A program made the translations under genes and the position numbers. From contig DDEV01000014.1 of the NCBI GenBank assembly GCA_002336855.1, positions 8,244 to 27,423 of the forward strand: a stretch of DNA of 19,180 bases. Direction: 5' to 3'. Below, one piece after another: positions 1 to 5,542 of the stretch. Each line of letters opens with the position of its first letter. Position 1 is the first letter of the stretch. Below the pieces are notes generated by a model that was not told where the DNA came from, did no database searches, and was given only the letters and a program-made list of their open reading frames with translations. The DNA is from Leucobacter sp. UBA1945 (lineage in GTDB: Bacteria > Actinomycetota > Actinomycetes > Actinomycetales > Microbacteriaceae).

Positions 1-164
1 AGGTTGACGGTCGTGGTGGTCTTGCCCACCCCGCCCTTCTGGTTCGATACGGTGATCACCCTGGTGCTCGTGGGCAAGGGCGACGCGTTCGCTTCAAGAA
101 GGCGGCGGCGGCGAACCTTGTCGACCAGGTGGTTGCCCACCAGTGCGTTCTCGGTGTCGGTCAT
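1..164 (-). CDS. parA: ParA chromosome-partition ATPase, N-terminal part only (cut by window edge)
   Basis: Deviant-Walker ATPase that works with ParB and parS to segregate origins. Only 54 codons are visible; the gene runs off the left edge. Translation from the ATG at 164 gives a variable, basic N-terminal tail of about 37 residues, then VITVSNQKGGVGKTTTTVNL. The KGGVGKTT sequence is the deviant Walker A motif with its signature lysine, which separates ParA/Soj from ordinary P-loop ATPases. The start is supported by AAGGA about six bases upstream. The gene follows rsmG on the same strand after a 34-bp gap, the usual rsmG-parA-parB order near actinobacterial origins. The downstream parB cannot be seen. 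Three parS sites in the window support the assignment. Confidence 0.93.
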   Translation of the reverse strand, partial: MTDTENALVGNHLVDKVRRRRLLEANASPLPTSTRVITVSNQKGGVGKTTTTVN

Positions 165-198
165 CGGATCCTTCAGCTGCAGCGGTTGGTGGCGGGGG

Positions 199-834
199 TT
201 ACCTCACCCGCGCTCTAAATACTCTAGTCGTCTCGGCAAGCAGGCCCTCGCCGAGAATCTCGGTACTGATATCGCGCACCTTGTGCTTGCGCAACACCTT
301 CTCGGCTGCATCGATCTCGCCCTGTACCGAGTCACCCTTGAGCAGCAGCAGTTCGCCCCCGTCGCGAAGCAGTGGTGCGGCGAGCGGCACGAGCTTGCGC
401 AGCGCGGTGACCGCCCTGGCGGTCAGCTGATCCACCTCGAATGCGTCGTGAAACTCCTCTGCGCGGCCGCGCTTCACCTCGACGTTCTCGAGGCCGAGCC
501 TCTCGACCTGCTCGCTCAGCCATGCACAGCGTCGCTCCATCGGTTCGATGAGCTTGAAAGTGGCGTCGGGTCGCACGATCGCGAGCACGAGGCCGGGCAT
601 TCCGCCACCGGTGCCGATGTCGGCGACGCGGGCACCGGGTTCGATGAGGGGAGCGAGGATCGCACTGTTCAGCAGGTGCCTCGTCCAGAGGCGCGGCGGC
701 TCCAGCGGCCCGATGAGGCCGAGGGTTTCGCCACGTTCGCCGAGATCTCTCGCGAAGGCGCGTAGCACATCGATGCGGTCGCCCGCGATTTCAGCGGCAG
801 CAACCGGTTCTGTCTCGATCTGCACGTCGGTCAT
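199..834 (-). CDS. rsmG: 16S rRNA (guanine-527 N7)-methyltransferase RsmG (GidB)
   Basis: SAM-dependent methyltransferase that places m7G at 16S rRNA position 527; in other bacteria its loss gives low-level streptomycin resistance. The product is 211 residues, normal for the family. The SAM-binding glycine loop VADIGTGGGMPG spans residues 70-81, LIEPMERRCAWL (95-106) is the next strand and acidic ribose-contact region, and TARAVTALRKLVPLAAPLL (138-156) is the conserved RsmG block. AAGGAG about nine bases before the ATG supports the start. It lies 150 bp downstream of jag and 34 bp upstream of parA. The upstream gap carries a parS site and a hairpin, so this gene and parA could be transcribed separately from the rpmH-jag group; that is inference. 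Confidence 0.96.
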   Translation of the reverse strand: MTDVQIETEPVAAAEIAGDRIDVLRAFARDLGERGETLGLIGPLEPPRLWTRHLLNSAILAPLIEPGARVADIGTGGGMPGLVLAIVRPDATFKLIEPMERRCAWLSEQVERLGLENVEVKRGRAEEFHDAFEVDQLTARAVTALRKLVPLAAPLLRDGGELLLLKGDSVQGEIDAAEKVLRKHKVRDISTEILGEGLLAETTRVFRARVR

Positions 835-887
835 CGTTTCACGCTCCTTCGGTGATCTTTGAGGATGTGCAACTGTGCGGTGTTTGG

Positions 888-903
888 TGTTTCACGTGAA
901 ACC
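888..903. promoter_or_regulatory. parS centromere-like ParB-binding site (15/16 match)
   Basis: TGTTTCACGTGAAACC differs from the widely conserved parS palindrome TGTTTCACGTGAAACA only in its last base. It lies in the jag-rsmG gap upstream of rsmG-parA, about 4.4 kb left of oriC. parS sites load ParB clamps and are typically clustered around oriC. Half-site-like sequences lie on both sides (GTTTCACG at 837-844 and CGTGAAACG at 976-984). Confidence 0.92.
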
Positions 904-935
904 GCGACCAGGACGGCCGCGGCGCTGGCGTCGCG

Positions 936-959
936 GCGAAGGCCAGAAATGGCCTTCGC
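936..959. repeat. Perfect 9-bp inverted repeat between jag and rsmG
   Basis: GCGAAGGCC at 936-944 and its exact complement at 951-959 flank the 6-base loop AGAAAT. It lies 26 bp past the jag stop on the transcribed (minus) strand. No U-tract follows on that strand, so it is not a canonical intrinsic terminator. It could be an attenuating or mRNA-stabilising hairpin, or a protein site. The function is unknown. Confidence 0.5.
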
Positions 960-984
960 TTTCAGCTCCAGCGCGCGTGAAACG

Positions 985-1482
985 TTAAGCTGCCGTAACC
1001 ACGAGGCGACGATCGCGCCCCTCGCCACGCGACTGGCTGTGATGCCCGAGATTCGCAACAATGTCGTGCACCAGCTTGCGCTCGTACGAAGACATCGGTT
1101 CGAGCTCGACCTCAGTGCGACCGGCGGCGATCTGGGCGATCGCTGCGTCAACCAGGCTGCGCAGCTCGATCGCGCGAGCATCGCGCGATCCGCCGATGTC
1201 GAGAATCAGGCGCGAGAAGCGACCGGTCTGATTCTGCACCGCGATGCGGGTCAGATCCTGCAGCGCCTGCACGGTCTCGGGCATTGCGAGACGATCGAGA
1301 TCTTCTCCTCCGCCGGTGACCGAAAGGTATGCGCGGCCGCTTGCGACCGACATGTCGAGGTCGCCGTCGAGATCTGCAAGATCGAGCAGCCCCTCGATGT
1401 AGTCTGCCGCAAGGTCACCCTCGGCCTCGAGGTCGTCTTGCGTTGCCGTCTCGGCAGCTTCGTTCAACTGATCTTCGCTCAT
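985..1482 (-). CDS. jag: Jag/KhpB-like RNA-binding protein (KH and R3H domains)
   Basis: Single-stranded nucleic-acid-binding protein of the Jag/KhpB (SpoIIIJ-associated) family, linked in other bacteria to cell-division and envelope control through RNA. From the ATG at 1482 it has 165 residues. An acidic N-terminus is followed by a KH-like region at about 45-98, ending RFSRLILDIGG, and an R3H region at about 105-162 with the defining arginine and histidine in YERKLVHDI (R135, H139). It directly follows yidC, the usual partner. A GTG at 1497 would overlap the yidC TGA stop and add five residues. I prefer the ATG, whose N-terminus MSEDQ fits the family, but the overlapping GTG cannot be excluded. 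Confidence 0.9.
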   Translation of the reverse strand: MSEDQLNEAAETATQDDLEAEGDLAADYIEGLLDLADLDGDLDMSVASGRAYLSVTGGGEDLDRLAMPETVQALQDLTRIAVQNQTGRFSRLILDIGGSRDARAIELRSLVDAAIAQIAAGRTEVELEPMSSYERKLVHDIVANLGHHSQSRGEGRDRRLVVTAA

Positions 1483-1493
1483 GATGCCTACCG

Positions 1494-2471
1494 TCACTTC
1501 TTCTTCTTGGCGCGCTTCGCGCTCACCGGCTGCTGACGCTGGCCCTGCGACGCGGCAGTGCCCTCGATACGTTCGATTTCGGCGACCTCGTCATCAGTGA
1601 GCTTGCCTTTCGCCTTCAAGCGAGCCTGGCGCGTGCGCCACGCCTCGCTGCCTGGGGTGGGCATGGTGTTGATCACGATTGCCTGCTGACCCATGGTCCA
1701 CAGGTTCGAAGTGAACCAGTAGATGTTGAGTGCCAGCGGAAAGGTAAAGCCAGAGAAGAGAAACGCGAAGGGGATGATGTACAGCATGATCTTCTGCTGG
1801 CGATACATCGGCGAGGCCTTCGTCTCGTCGCTCACGTTCTTCGACATGATCTGCAGCTGAGTGAAGAACTGCGAGGCGATCATGAGCAGCATGATGATGC
1901 CGAGCAGGATCACGACGACCCAGTTGCCCGATTCCCAGCCCTGGGTGAAGGTCATCTTCAGGGGTGCGCCGAAGATCGTTGCCTGGTTGAAGCTGTCGGT
2001 CATCGCCTGGTTCATCATGCCGATGCCGGGCTTGCCCGTGCCGTCACCACCGCTGCCAACCGCGCCGGCTGCGTTGCGCAGCACTGCGAACAGCGAGAAG
2101 AAGATCGGCATCTGGATAAGGATCGGCAAGCACGACGAGAACGGGTTCGTACCGTGCTTTTTGTACAGCGCCATCGTTTCGCGGCTCATCGCCTCGCGCG
2201 AGAACTGATCGTTCTTGCCTTTGTACTTGGCCTGGATCTTCTTCATCTCGGGCGCGAGATCCATCATGCGACGCTGCGCCTTGATCTGACGCACAGTCAC
2301 CGGGATCAGTGCCGAGCGCACCACCACCACGAGACCGAGGATCGCGAGCAACCAGGTCAAACCAGAATCTGGATCCATGCCGATCCAAGTGAAGAGCTGG
2401 TGCCAGGCCCACAGCACGAGCTCAACCAGCCACCGCAGTGGCCAGAGAATCGTGTCGATGAATTCCATCAT
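1494..2471 (-). CDS. yidC: YidC/Oxa1 membrane protein insertase
   Basis: Inserts and folds inner-membrane proteins, alone or with SecYEG. The product is 325 residues, of the short Gram-positive type without the large periplasmic domain. A hydrophobic N-terminal segment (about 3-30) is followed by TM segments at about 38-60, 112-133, 183-204 and 226-252. R52 in LVVVVRSALIP matches the conserved intramembrane arginine of the hydrophilic groove. The cytoplasmic hairpin is QIKAQRRMMDLAPEMKKIQA (62-81), and the insertase signature GTNPFSSCLPILIQMPIFF lies around 107-125. The C-terminal tail is lysine-rich and ends KKKK, a ribosome-contact feature in this family. Two adjacent ATG codons (2471, 2468) could start it. 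It is spaced two bases from yidD and abuts or overlaps jag. Confidence 0.97.
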   Translation of the reverse strand: MMEFIDTILWPLRWLVELVLWAWHQLFTWIGMDPDSGLTWLLAILGLVVVVRSALIPVTVRQIKAQRRMMDLAPEMKKIQAKYKGKNDQFSREAMSRETMALYKKHGTNPFSSCLPILIQMPIFFSLFAVLRNAAGAVGSGGDGTGKPGIGMMNQAMTDSFNQATIFGAPLKMTFTQGWESGNWVVVILLGIIMLLMIASQFFTQLQIMSKNVSDETKASPMYRQQKIMLYIIPFAFLFSGFTFPLALNIYWFTSNLWTMGQQAIVINTMPTPGSEAWRTRQARLKAKGKLTDDEVAEIERIEGTAASQGQRQQPVSAKRAKKKK

Positions 2472-2473
2472 GA

Positions 2474-2785
2474 TCAGGACTTTCGAGTATTTGGGCGAAC
2501 GAATCCGCGTGCATTAATAGGAAAACTTGGGTGTGCTCGCTCGGGCGCATCATCAATGCCACCCGCCGAGAAAGGGTTGCAGCGAGCGAGCCGCCACACG
2601 GTGAGCACTGCGCCGATTGCGAAGCCTTGGCGCTGGAATACTTCCAAAGCGTAGCGCGAACAACTTGGATAGTACCTGCAGACTTGGCCGTATAGCGGTG
2701 AGATCACCCGCCGGTAGCCGAGCATGAAGGCGATTGCCGCGTTCCTCGGAAGCAACCACAGCTCCTGAGCCATACGCGCGATCAT
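2474..2785 (-). CDS. yidD: YidD membrane protein insertion efficiency factor
   Basis: Small membrane-associated protein that aids YidC-dependent insertion. It has 103 residues. The family core runs from YRRVISPLYGQVCRYYPSCS (residues 24-43) and contains the cysteines C36 and C42, followed by RYALEVFQRQG and WRLARCNPFSAGG (64-76). The ATG at 2785 overlaps the rnpA TGA stop in an ATGA arrangement, so translation is probably coupled to rnpA. A second in-frame ATG at 2773 is possible. The C-terminal tail of about 25 residues after the core is poorly conserved. Gene order rnpA-yidD-yidC is the standard one. Confidence 0.95.
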   Translation of the reverse strand: MIARMAQELWLLPRNAAIAFMLGYRRVISPLYGQVCRYYPSCSRYALEVFQRQGFAIGAVLTVWRLARCNPFSAGGIDDAPERAHPSFPINARGFVRPNTRKS

Positions 2786-3138
2786 CGAGGTTCGGCTCTC
2801 AGTCGTTCGACTCGGTCGAGGGCCCGACTCGTCTCGTCTTCGAGCTCCTGAAACGAGGCCTCTGCTGACCTGGGCAGCATGCGAAAGACCACGTCAGCCC
2901 CTGTAAAACCACCCGCGAGGCGGCGATCAACGATCGACTTCAACCTGCGCCGAACGCGGTTGCGGGTCACGGCGTTGCCCACCGCCTTCGAAACGATGAA
3001 CCCGAACCGTGCCGGCTGATCCCTCTCGACATGCAAAACCGCGTGGGTGATGCTGTTCGCACCCCCCACGCGGTTGCCCTTGCGAACGATGTAGCGATAG
3101 TCATCGCCCCGAGTGACGAGGTGTGTCTTCGCTGGCAC
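2782..3138 (-). CDS. rnpA: Ribonuclease P protein component
   Basis: Basic protein subunit that assists the RNase P ribozyme in 5' maturation of pre-tRNAs. It has 118 residues, a usual length. The RNR signature is GNAVTRNRVRRRLK (residues 54-67), preceded by the FGFIVSKAV strand (45-53). The start is a GTG at 3138, giving MPAKTHLVTRGDDYRYIVRK, which fits the family N-terminus. The upstream GGGCGA is only a weak ribosome-binding site, so expression may depend on read-through or coupling from rpmH 21 bp upstream. The stop overlaps the yidD start by four bases. Confidence 0.96.
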   Translation of the reverse strand: MPAKTHLVTRGDDYRYIVRKGNRVGGANSITHAVLHVERDQPARFGFIVSKAVGNAVTRNRVRRRLKSIVDRRLAGGFTGADVVFRMLPRSAEASFQELEDETSRALDRVERLRAEPR

Positions 3139-3159
3139 GGTCGCCCGCAGAGAAAAGAA

Positions 3160-3297
3160 TTACGCGGTCAGCTTCGCGCGGCCCTTGCCGCGGCGAGCTG
3201 CAACGATTGCGCGGCCGGCGCGGGTGCGCATGCGTGCGCGGAAGCCGTGCACCTTGGCGCGGCGGCGGTTGTTGGGCTGAAAAGTACGCTTGCTCAT
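3160..3297 (-). CDS. rpmH: 50S ribosomal protein L34
   Basis: Very short, strongly basic ribosomal protein of the large subunit. Direct translation from the ATG at 3297 to the TAA at 3160-3162 gives 45 residues beginning MSKRTFQPNNRRRAKVHGF and ending RRGKGRAKLTA, the invariant L34 pattern. GGAG about eight bases before the ATG is a good ribosome-binding site. It is the first gene of the leftward operon, directly downstream of the promoter at 3376-3404. The order rpmH-rnpA beside dnaA is nearly universal in bacteria. Confidence 0.98.
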   Translation of the reverse strand: MSKRTFQPNNRRRAKVHGFRARMRTRAGRAIVAARRGKGRAKLTA

Positions 3298-3375
3298 AAG
3301 AAACTCCGTGAAATCTGTGCTTGCGGCACCGGAAAGTCGTCAATGGGCACGCTTGTGCGCCCATACAAGTGAGAG

Positions 3376-3404
3376 AGTCTACGCCCATTGTGGCTCAGAG
3401 TCAA
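3376..3404 (-). promoter_or_regulatory. Promoter of the rpmH-rnpA-yidD-yidC operon
   Basis: On the minus strand, TTGACT (-35, 3404-3399) and TAGACT (-10, 3381-3376) are separated by exactly 17 bases, close to the primary sigma-factor consensus. Transcription would start near 3369, leaving a leader of about 70 bases before rpmH. This is the best promoter match in the left half of the window. Confidence 0.78.
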
Positions 3405-3509
3405 AGACCGCATGCGTAATCGCTGATTATGGGCGACCCCAGGAGCATCGAGCCGATTCGCCGCGGTGTGTCTCAATGATAGTAGTGACATGGGGAGAAC
3501 GATTTCAAC

Positions 3510-3538
3510 TTGCCTGTGGACAAATCTGTGACTAGCGT
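3510..3538 (+). promoter_or_regulatory. Candidate dnaA promoter
   Basis: TTGCCT (3510-3515) and TAGCGT (3533-3538) are 17 bases apart. Transcription would start near 3545, giving a leader of about 117 bases. The -35 is fair and the -10 is weak. Support comes mainly from the overlapping DnaA box, an arrangement expected for autorepression. Confidence 0.45.
3515..3523 (-). promoter_or_regulatory. DnaA box in the dnaA promoter region
   Basis: TGTGGACAA is the exact complement of TTGTCCACA, the DnaA-box form common in high-G+C actinobacteria. It overlaps the last base of the proposed -35 element and lies in the spacer. Confidence 0.75.
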
Positions 3539-3661
3539 GAACGAAGACGTTTAAGAGGCCTGGGTTTACAAGGCATCTAACGCTTTCTGCCGCTCTTCGC
3601 TCCCTGTGAACGAAGTTGTGGGATGAGCTGTGAATAGCCGTTCACATTATTCGAGGGTTCC

Positions 3662-5104
3662 ATGACTGAAGAAGAGGTAATGCGTGTTTGGGCGCAGGTC
3701 ACCCATTCAGTGATGGGCGACCCCTCCGTGGGGCCGGCTGTGGGTGCCCAGCTCGCCCTGGCTGTGCCGCGCGGTGTTGGTGCGGGCATGCTGTACCTCG
3801 CCGTGCAACATGATTTCACGCTCAAGCTGCTTGAAAACAAGCTGCGCCCCGCCATCATGAGCGCGATTGCCTCGATTCCCGACGCCGAGGGCATTGAAAG
3901 CTTCGTGGTTGTCGTCGATCCTGACGCGCAACCTGCCATCGACCCCGAACCCGACGAGGTTCCCTCACCGAAGCAGTCGATTGCCGAGGGCGATGCGTTC
4001 ACTGGTGCGGTGGTCAGCGAGTCTTCTCGGCCGGTGAACGAGCCACTCGCACGGCACGGCGCTCCTGAGGTGCTCGATAGCCGCCTGAATCCGAAGTACC
4101 ATTTCGACACTTTTGTGATCGGACAGTCGAACCGTTTTGCTCACGCCGCCGCAGTCGCGGTCGGCGAGGCGCCGGCAAGGGCCTACAACCCTCTGTTCAT
4201 TTACGGTGACTCTGGTCTCGGAAAAACCCACCTGCTGCACGCGATTGGGCACTACGCCCGTGAGCTCTACCCCGAGATTCGTGTGCGCTACGTGAGTTCG
4301 GAAGATTTCACGAACGATTTCATCAATTCGATCGCGAACAACCAGGGGGCAGCGTTTCACGCGCGCTACCGCAGCATTGACGTGTTGCTAGTTGATGACA
4401 TTCAGTTTCTTGAGGGTAAGGCCGAGACGCAGGAGGCCTTCTTCCACACCTTCAACACACTGCACGGCCACAACAAGCAGGTGGTCATCACGAGCGATGT
4501 GCAGCCGAAGCAGTTGCGTGGCTTCGAGGAACGCATGCTGTCACGTTTCGAGTGGGGCCTGCTCACCGACATTCAGGTGCCCGATCTCGAGACACGAATC
4601 GCGATTCTGCGCAAGAAGGCGCAGCGCGAGCAGCTTGAGCTCGATCACCAGGTGCTCGAGTTCATCGCTTCGAAGTTCACCTCGAATATTCGCGAGCTCG
4701 AGGGCGCTTTGATTCGGGTAACGGCATTCGCAAGCTTGAATCAGCAGAGGATCGATCTGCCTCTCGCGCAAATCGTGTTGAAAGATCTGATCACGCTCGA
4801 CGAAGACAACGATGTGCAGCCCTCTGACATCATCAGCCGCACGGCGGATTACTTCGATTTGGCGGTCGACGATCTCTACGGCCCCTCGCGAGCTCAGCAG
4901 ATCGCACTCGCTCGGCAAATCGCGATGTATCTCTGCCGAGAGCTCACCTCACTTTCATTGCCGAAAATTGGGCAGTTGTTCGGAGGAAGAGACCACACCA
5001 CGGTGATGTACGCGTGCAAGAAGATCACGCAGCTGATTGCCGAGCGTCGCTCGATTTTTAACCAGGTCGCAGAACTTACTTCGATCATCAAGAGCGCAAA
5101 GTAG
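3662..5104 (+). CDS. dnaA: Chromosomal replication initiator DnaA
   Basis: AAA+ ATPase that binds DnaA boxes, melts oriC and recruits the helicase. It has 480 residues. Domain I spans about 1-85, with a short acidic, proline-rich domain II to about 138. Domain III begins NPKYHFDTFVIG (143-154) and has Walker A GDSGLGKTH (182-190), Walker B LLVDDIQF (242-249), and sensor 2 SNIRELEGAL with R344. The domain IV helix-turn-helix ends in the signature GGRDHTTVMYACKKI (441-455). Walker A reads GDSGLGKT where GGVGLGKT is commoner; the catalytic lysine is intact. GAGGG lies just upstream of the ATG. A second ATG seven codons in is less likely. DnaA boxes on both sides of the gene suggest autoregulation as well as initiation. 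Confidence 0.99.
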   Translation: MTEEEVMRVWAQVTHSVMGDPSVGPAVGAQLALAVPRGVGAGMLYLAVQHDFTLKLLENKLRPAIMSAIASIPDAEGIESFVVVVDPDAQPAIDPEPDEVPSPKQSIAEGDAFTGAVVSESSRPVNEPLARHGAPEVLDSRLNPKYHFDTFVIGQSNRFAHAAAVAVGEAPARAYNPLFIYGDSGLGKTHLLHAIGHYARELYPEIRVRYVSSEDFTNDFINSIANNQGAAFHARYRSIDVLLVDDIQFLEGKAETQEAFFHTFNTLHGHNKQVVITSDVQPKQLRGFEERMLSRFEWGLLTDIQVPDLETRIAILRKKAQREQLELDHQVLEFIASKFTSNIRELEGALIRVTAFASLNQQRIDLPLAQIVLKDLITLDEDNDVQPSDIISRTADYFDLAVDDLYGPSRAQQIALARQIAMYLCRELTSLSLPKIGQLFGGRDHTTVMYACKKITQLIAERRSIFNQVAELTSIIKSAK

Positions 5105-5157
5105 CGGGCGGGCGCCGCGCGCGAGACCCGGGGATTTTTGCGCCGAAGGCGCTCGAT

Positions 5158-5166
5158 TTATCCACA
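5158..5166 (+). promoter_or_regulatory. DnaA box, perfect consensus (left oriC cluster)
   Basis: TTATCCACA, an exact match to the bacterial consensus. It lies 54 bp past the dnaA stop and heads the left box cluster, which continues with opposite-strand boxes at 5181-5189 and 5191-5199. Confidence 0.88.
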
Positions 5167-5348
5167 GCTTGGGGGAAGCTTGTGAATAACTGGGGACAAC
5201 CCGCGTGTTGGTGTGGATGGATTCTCCTGGGCTGTGAGCAGAGCCCCGCCTCGTAACTTTCGCGTATTCCTGCGGAAACCAGGTTATCCACGGCTCGCCA
5301 ACAACTCACAAGCTTGTAGTTCCCAACGCCTCATTAGGATCAGGGGAG

Positions 5349-5366
5349 TTATCCACAGTTTCCACA
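5349..5366 (+). promoter_or_regulatory. Tandem abutting DnaA boxes next to the unwinding region
   Basis: TTATCCACA (5349-5357, perfect) is followed without a gap by GTTTCCACA (5358-5366, two mismatches), both on the plus strand. Such a pair directly before a GC-containing tetramer (5367-5370) and an AT-rich tract is how DnaA filaments are directed onto the melting strand in Bacillus subtilis. Confidence 0.82.
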
Positions 5367-5400
5367 GGACTTATTACTATTAACAATTTATTTACTTTCC
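5367..5400 (+). other. DNA unwinding element with DnaA-trio-like triplets
   Basis: After GGAC (5367-5370) the sequence is almost pure A/T to about 5395 in an otherwise GC-rich window. It opens with four triplets, TTA TTA CTA TTA (5371-5382). Read on the complementary strand 3' to 5' these are AAT AAT GAT AAT, fitting the described DnaA-trio pattern (G or A, then A, then T or A). Position and orientation relative to the tandem boxes match Bacillus subtilis oriC. Assignment as the melting site is inference. Confidence 0.72.
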
Positions 5401-5451
5401 TTAGGGCCTCTCGATAACGCATTGCCGGCTTCAGCGGGCCTCCAAAAGTTC

Positions 5452-5481
5452 TTGTCATTCACGGTTCCCAGCGAGTATGCA
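5452..5481 (+). promoter_or_regulatory. Candidate dnaN promoter
   Basis: TTGTCA (5452-5457) and TATGCA (5476-5481) are separated by 18 bases, just right of the AT-rich element. Start of transcription would be near 5488, with a leader of about 55 bases ending in the AAGGAG ribosome-binding site (5532-5537). The match is moderate and untested. Confidence 0.5.
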
Positions 5482-5542
5482 AAGATTGTGGGACGAGTGT
5501 GCTGCCCTCAGTACACGTTTCACCGTCCCCTAAGGAGATGTC

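Larger units (their letters stand above)
3298..3661. other. Divergent rpmH-dnaA intergenic region
   Basis: These 364 bp hold no gene. They contain the leftward rpmH promoter (3376-3404), a candidate rightward dnaA promoter (3510-3538) with a DnaA box across its -35 and spacer, a repeated 10-mer GTGAACGAAG (3537-3546 and 3606-3615), and a 6-bp inverted repeat TGTGAA/TTCACA (3629-3646) just before the dnaA ribosome-binding site. Apart from one perfect DnaA box, it lacks the box clustering seen on the other side of dnaA. Confidence 0.7.
5105..5542. other. Chromosomal origin of replication oriC (dnaA-dnaN gap)
   Basis: A 438-bp gene-free segment. Perfect TTATCCACA boxes lie at 5158-5166 and 5349-5357 (plus strand). 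One-mismatch boxes are TTATCCACG at 5284-5292 (plus), TGTGAATAA at 5181-5189 (minus) and TGGGGACAA at 5191-5199 (minus). Weaker candidates are TGTGGATGG at 5212-5220 (minus) and GTTTCCACA at 5358-5366 (plus), which abuts the perfect box. An AT-rich block follows at 5371-5400. Boxes fall into a left cluster (5158-5220) and a right cluster (5284-5366) beside the AT-rich block. Transcription and gene orientation diverge from this region. The layout matches known dnaA-dnaN origins; initiation here is inferred, not measured. Confidence 0.92.

Noticed and set aside
4..765. 253-codon plus-strand frame over parA and rsmG
   Set aside because: It is antisense to parA and rsmG, both with intact family motifs and ribosome-binding sites.
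5140..5152. GCGCC-GAA-GGCGC hairpin after dnaA as a terminator
   Set aside because: The stem is only five pairs, and the T-run lies before, not after, the stem on the plus strand, so it does not make a rightward terminator.
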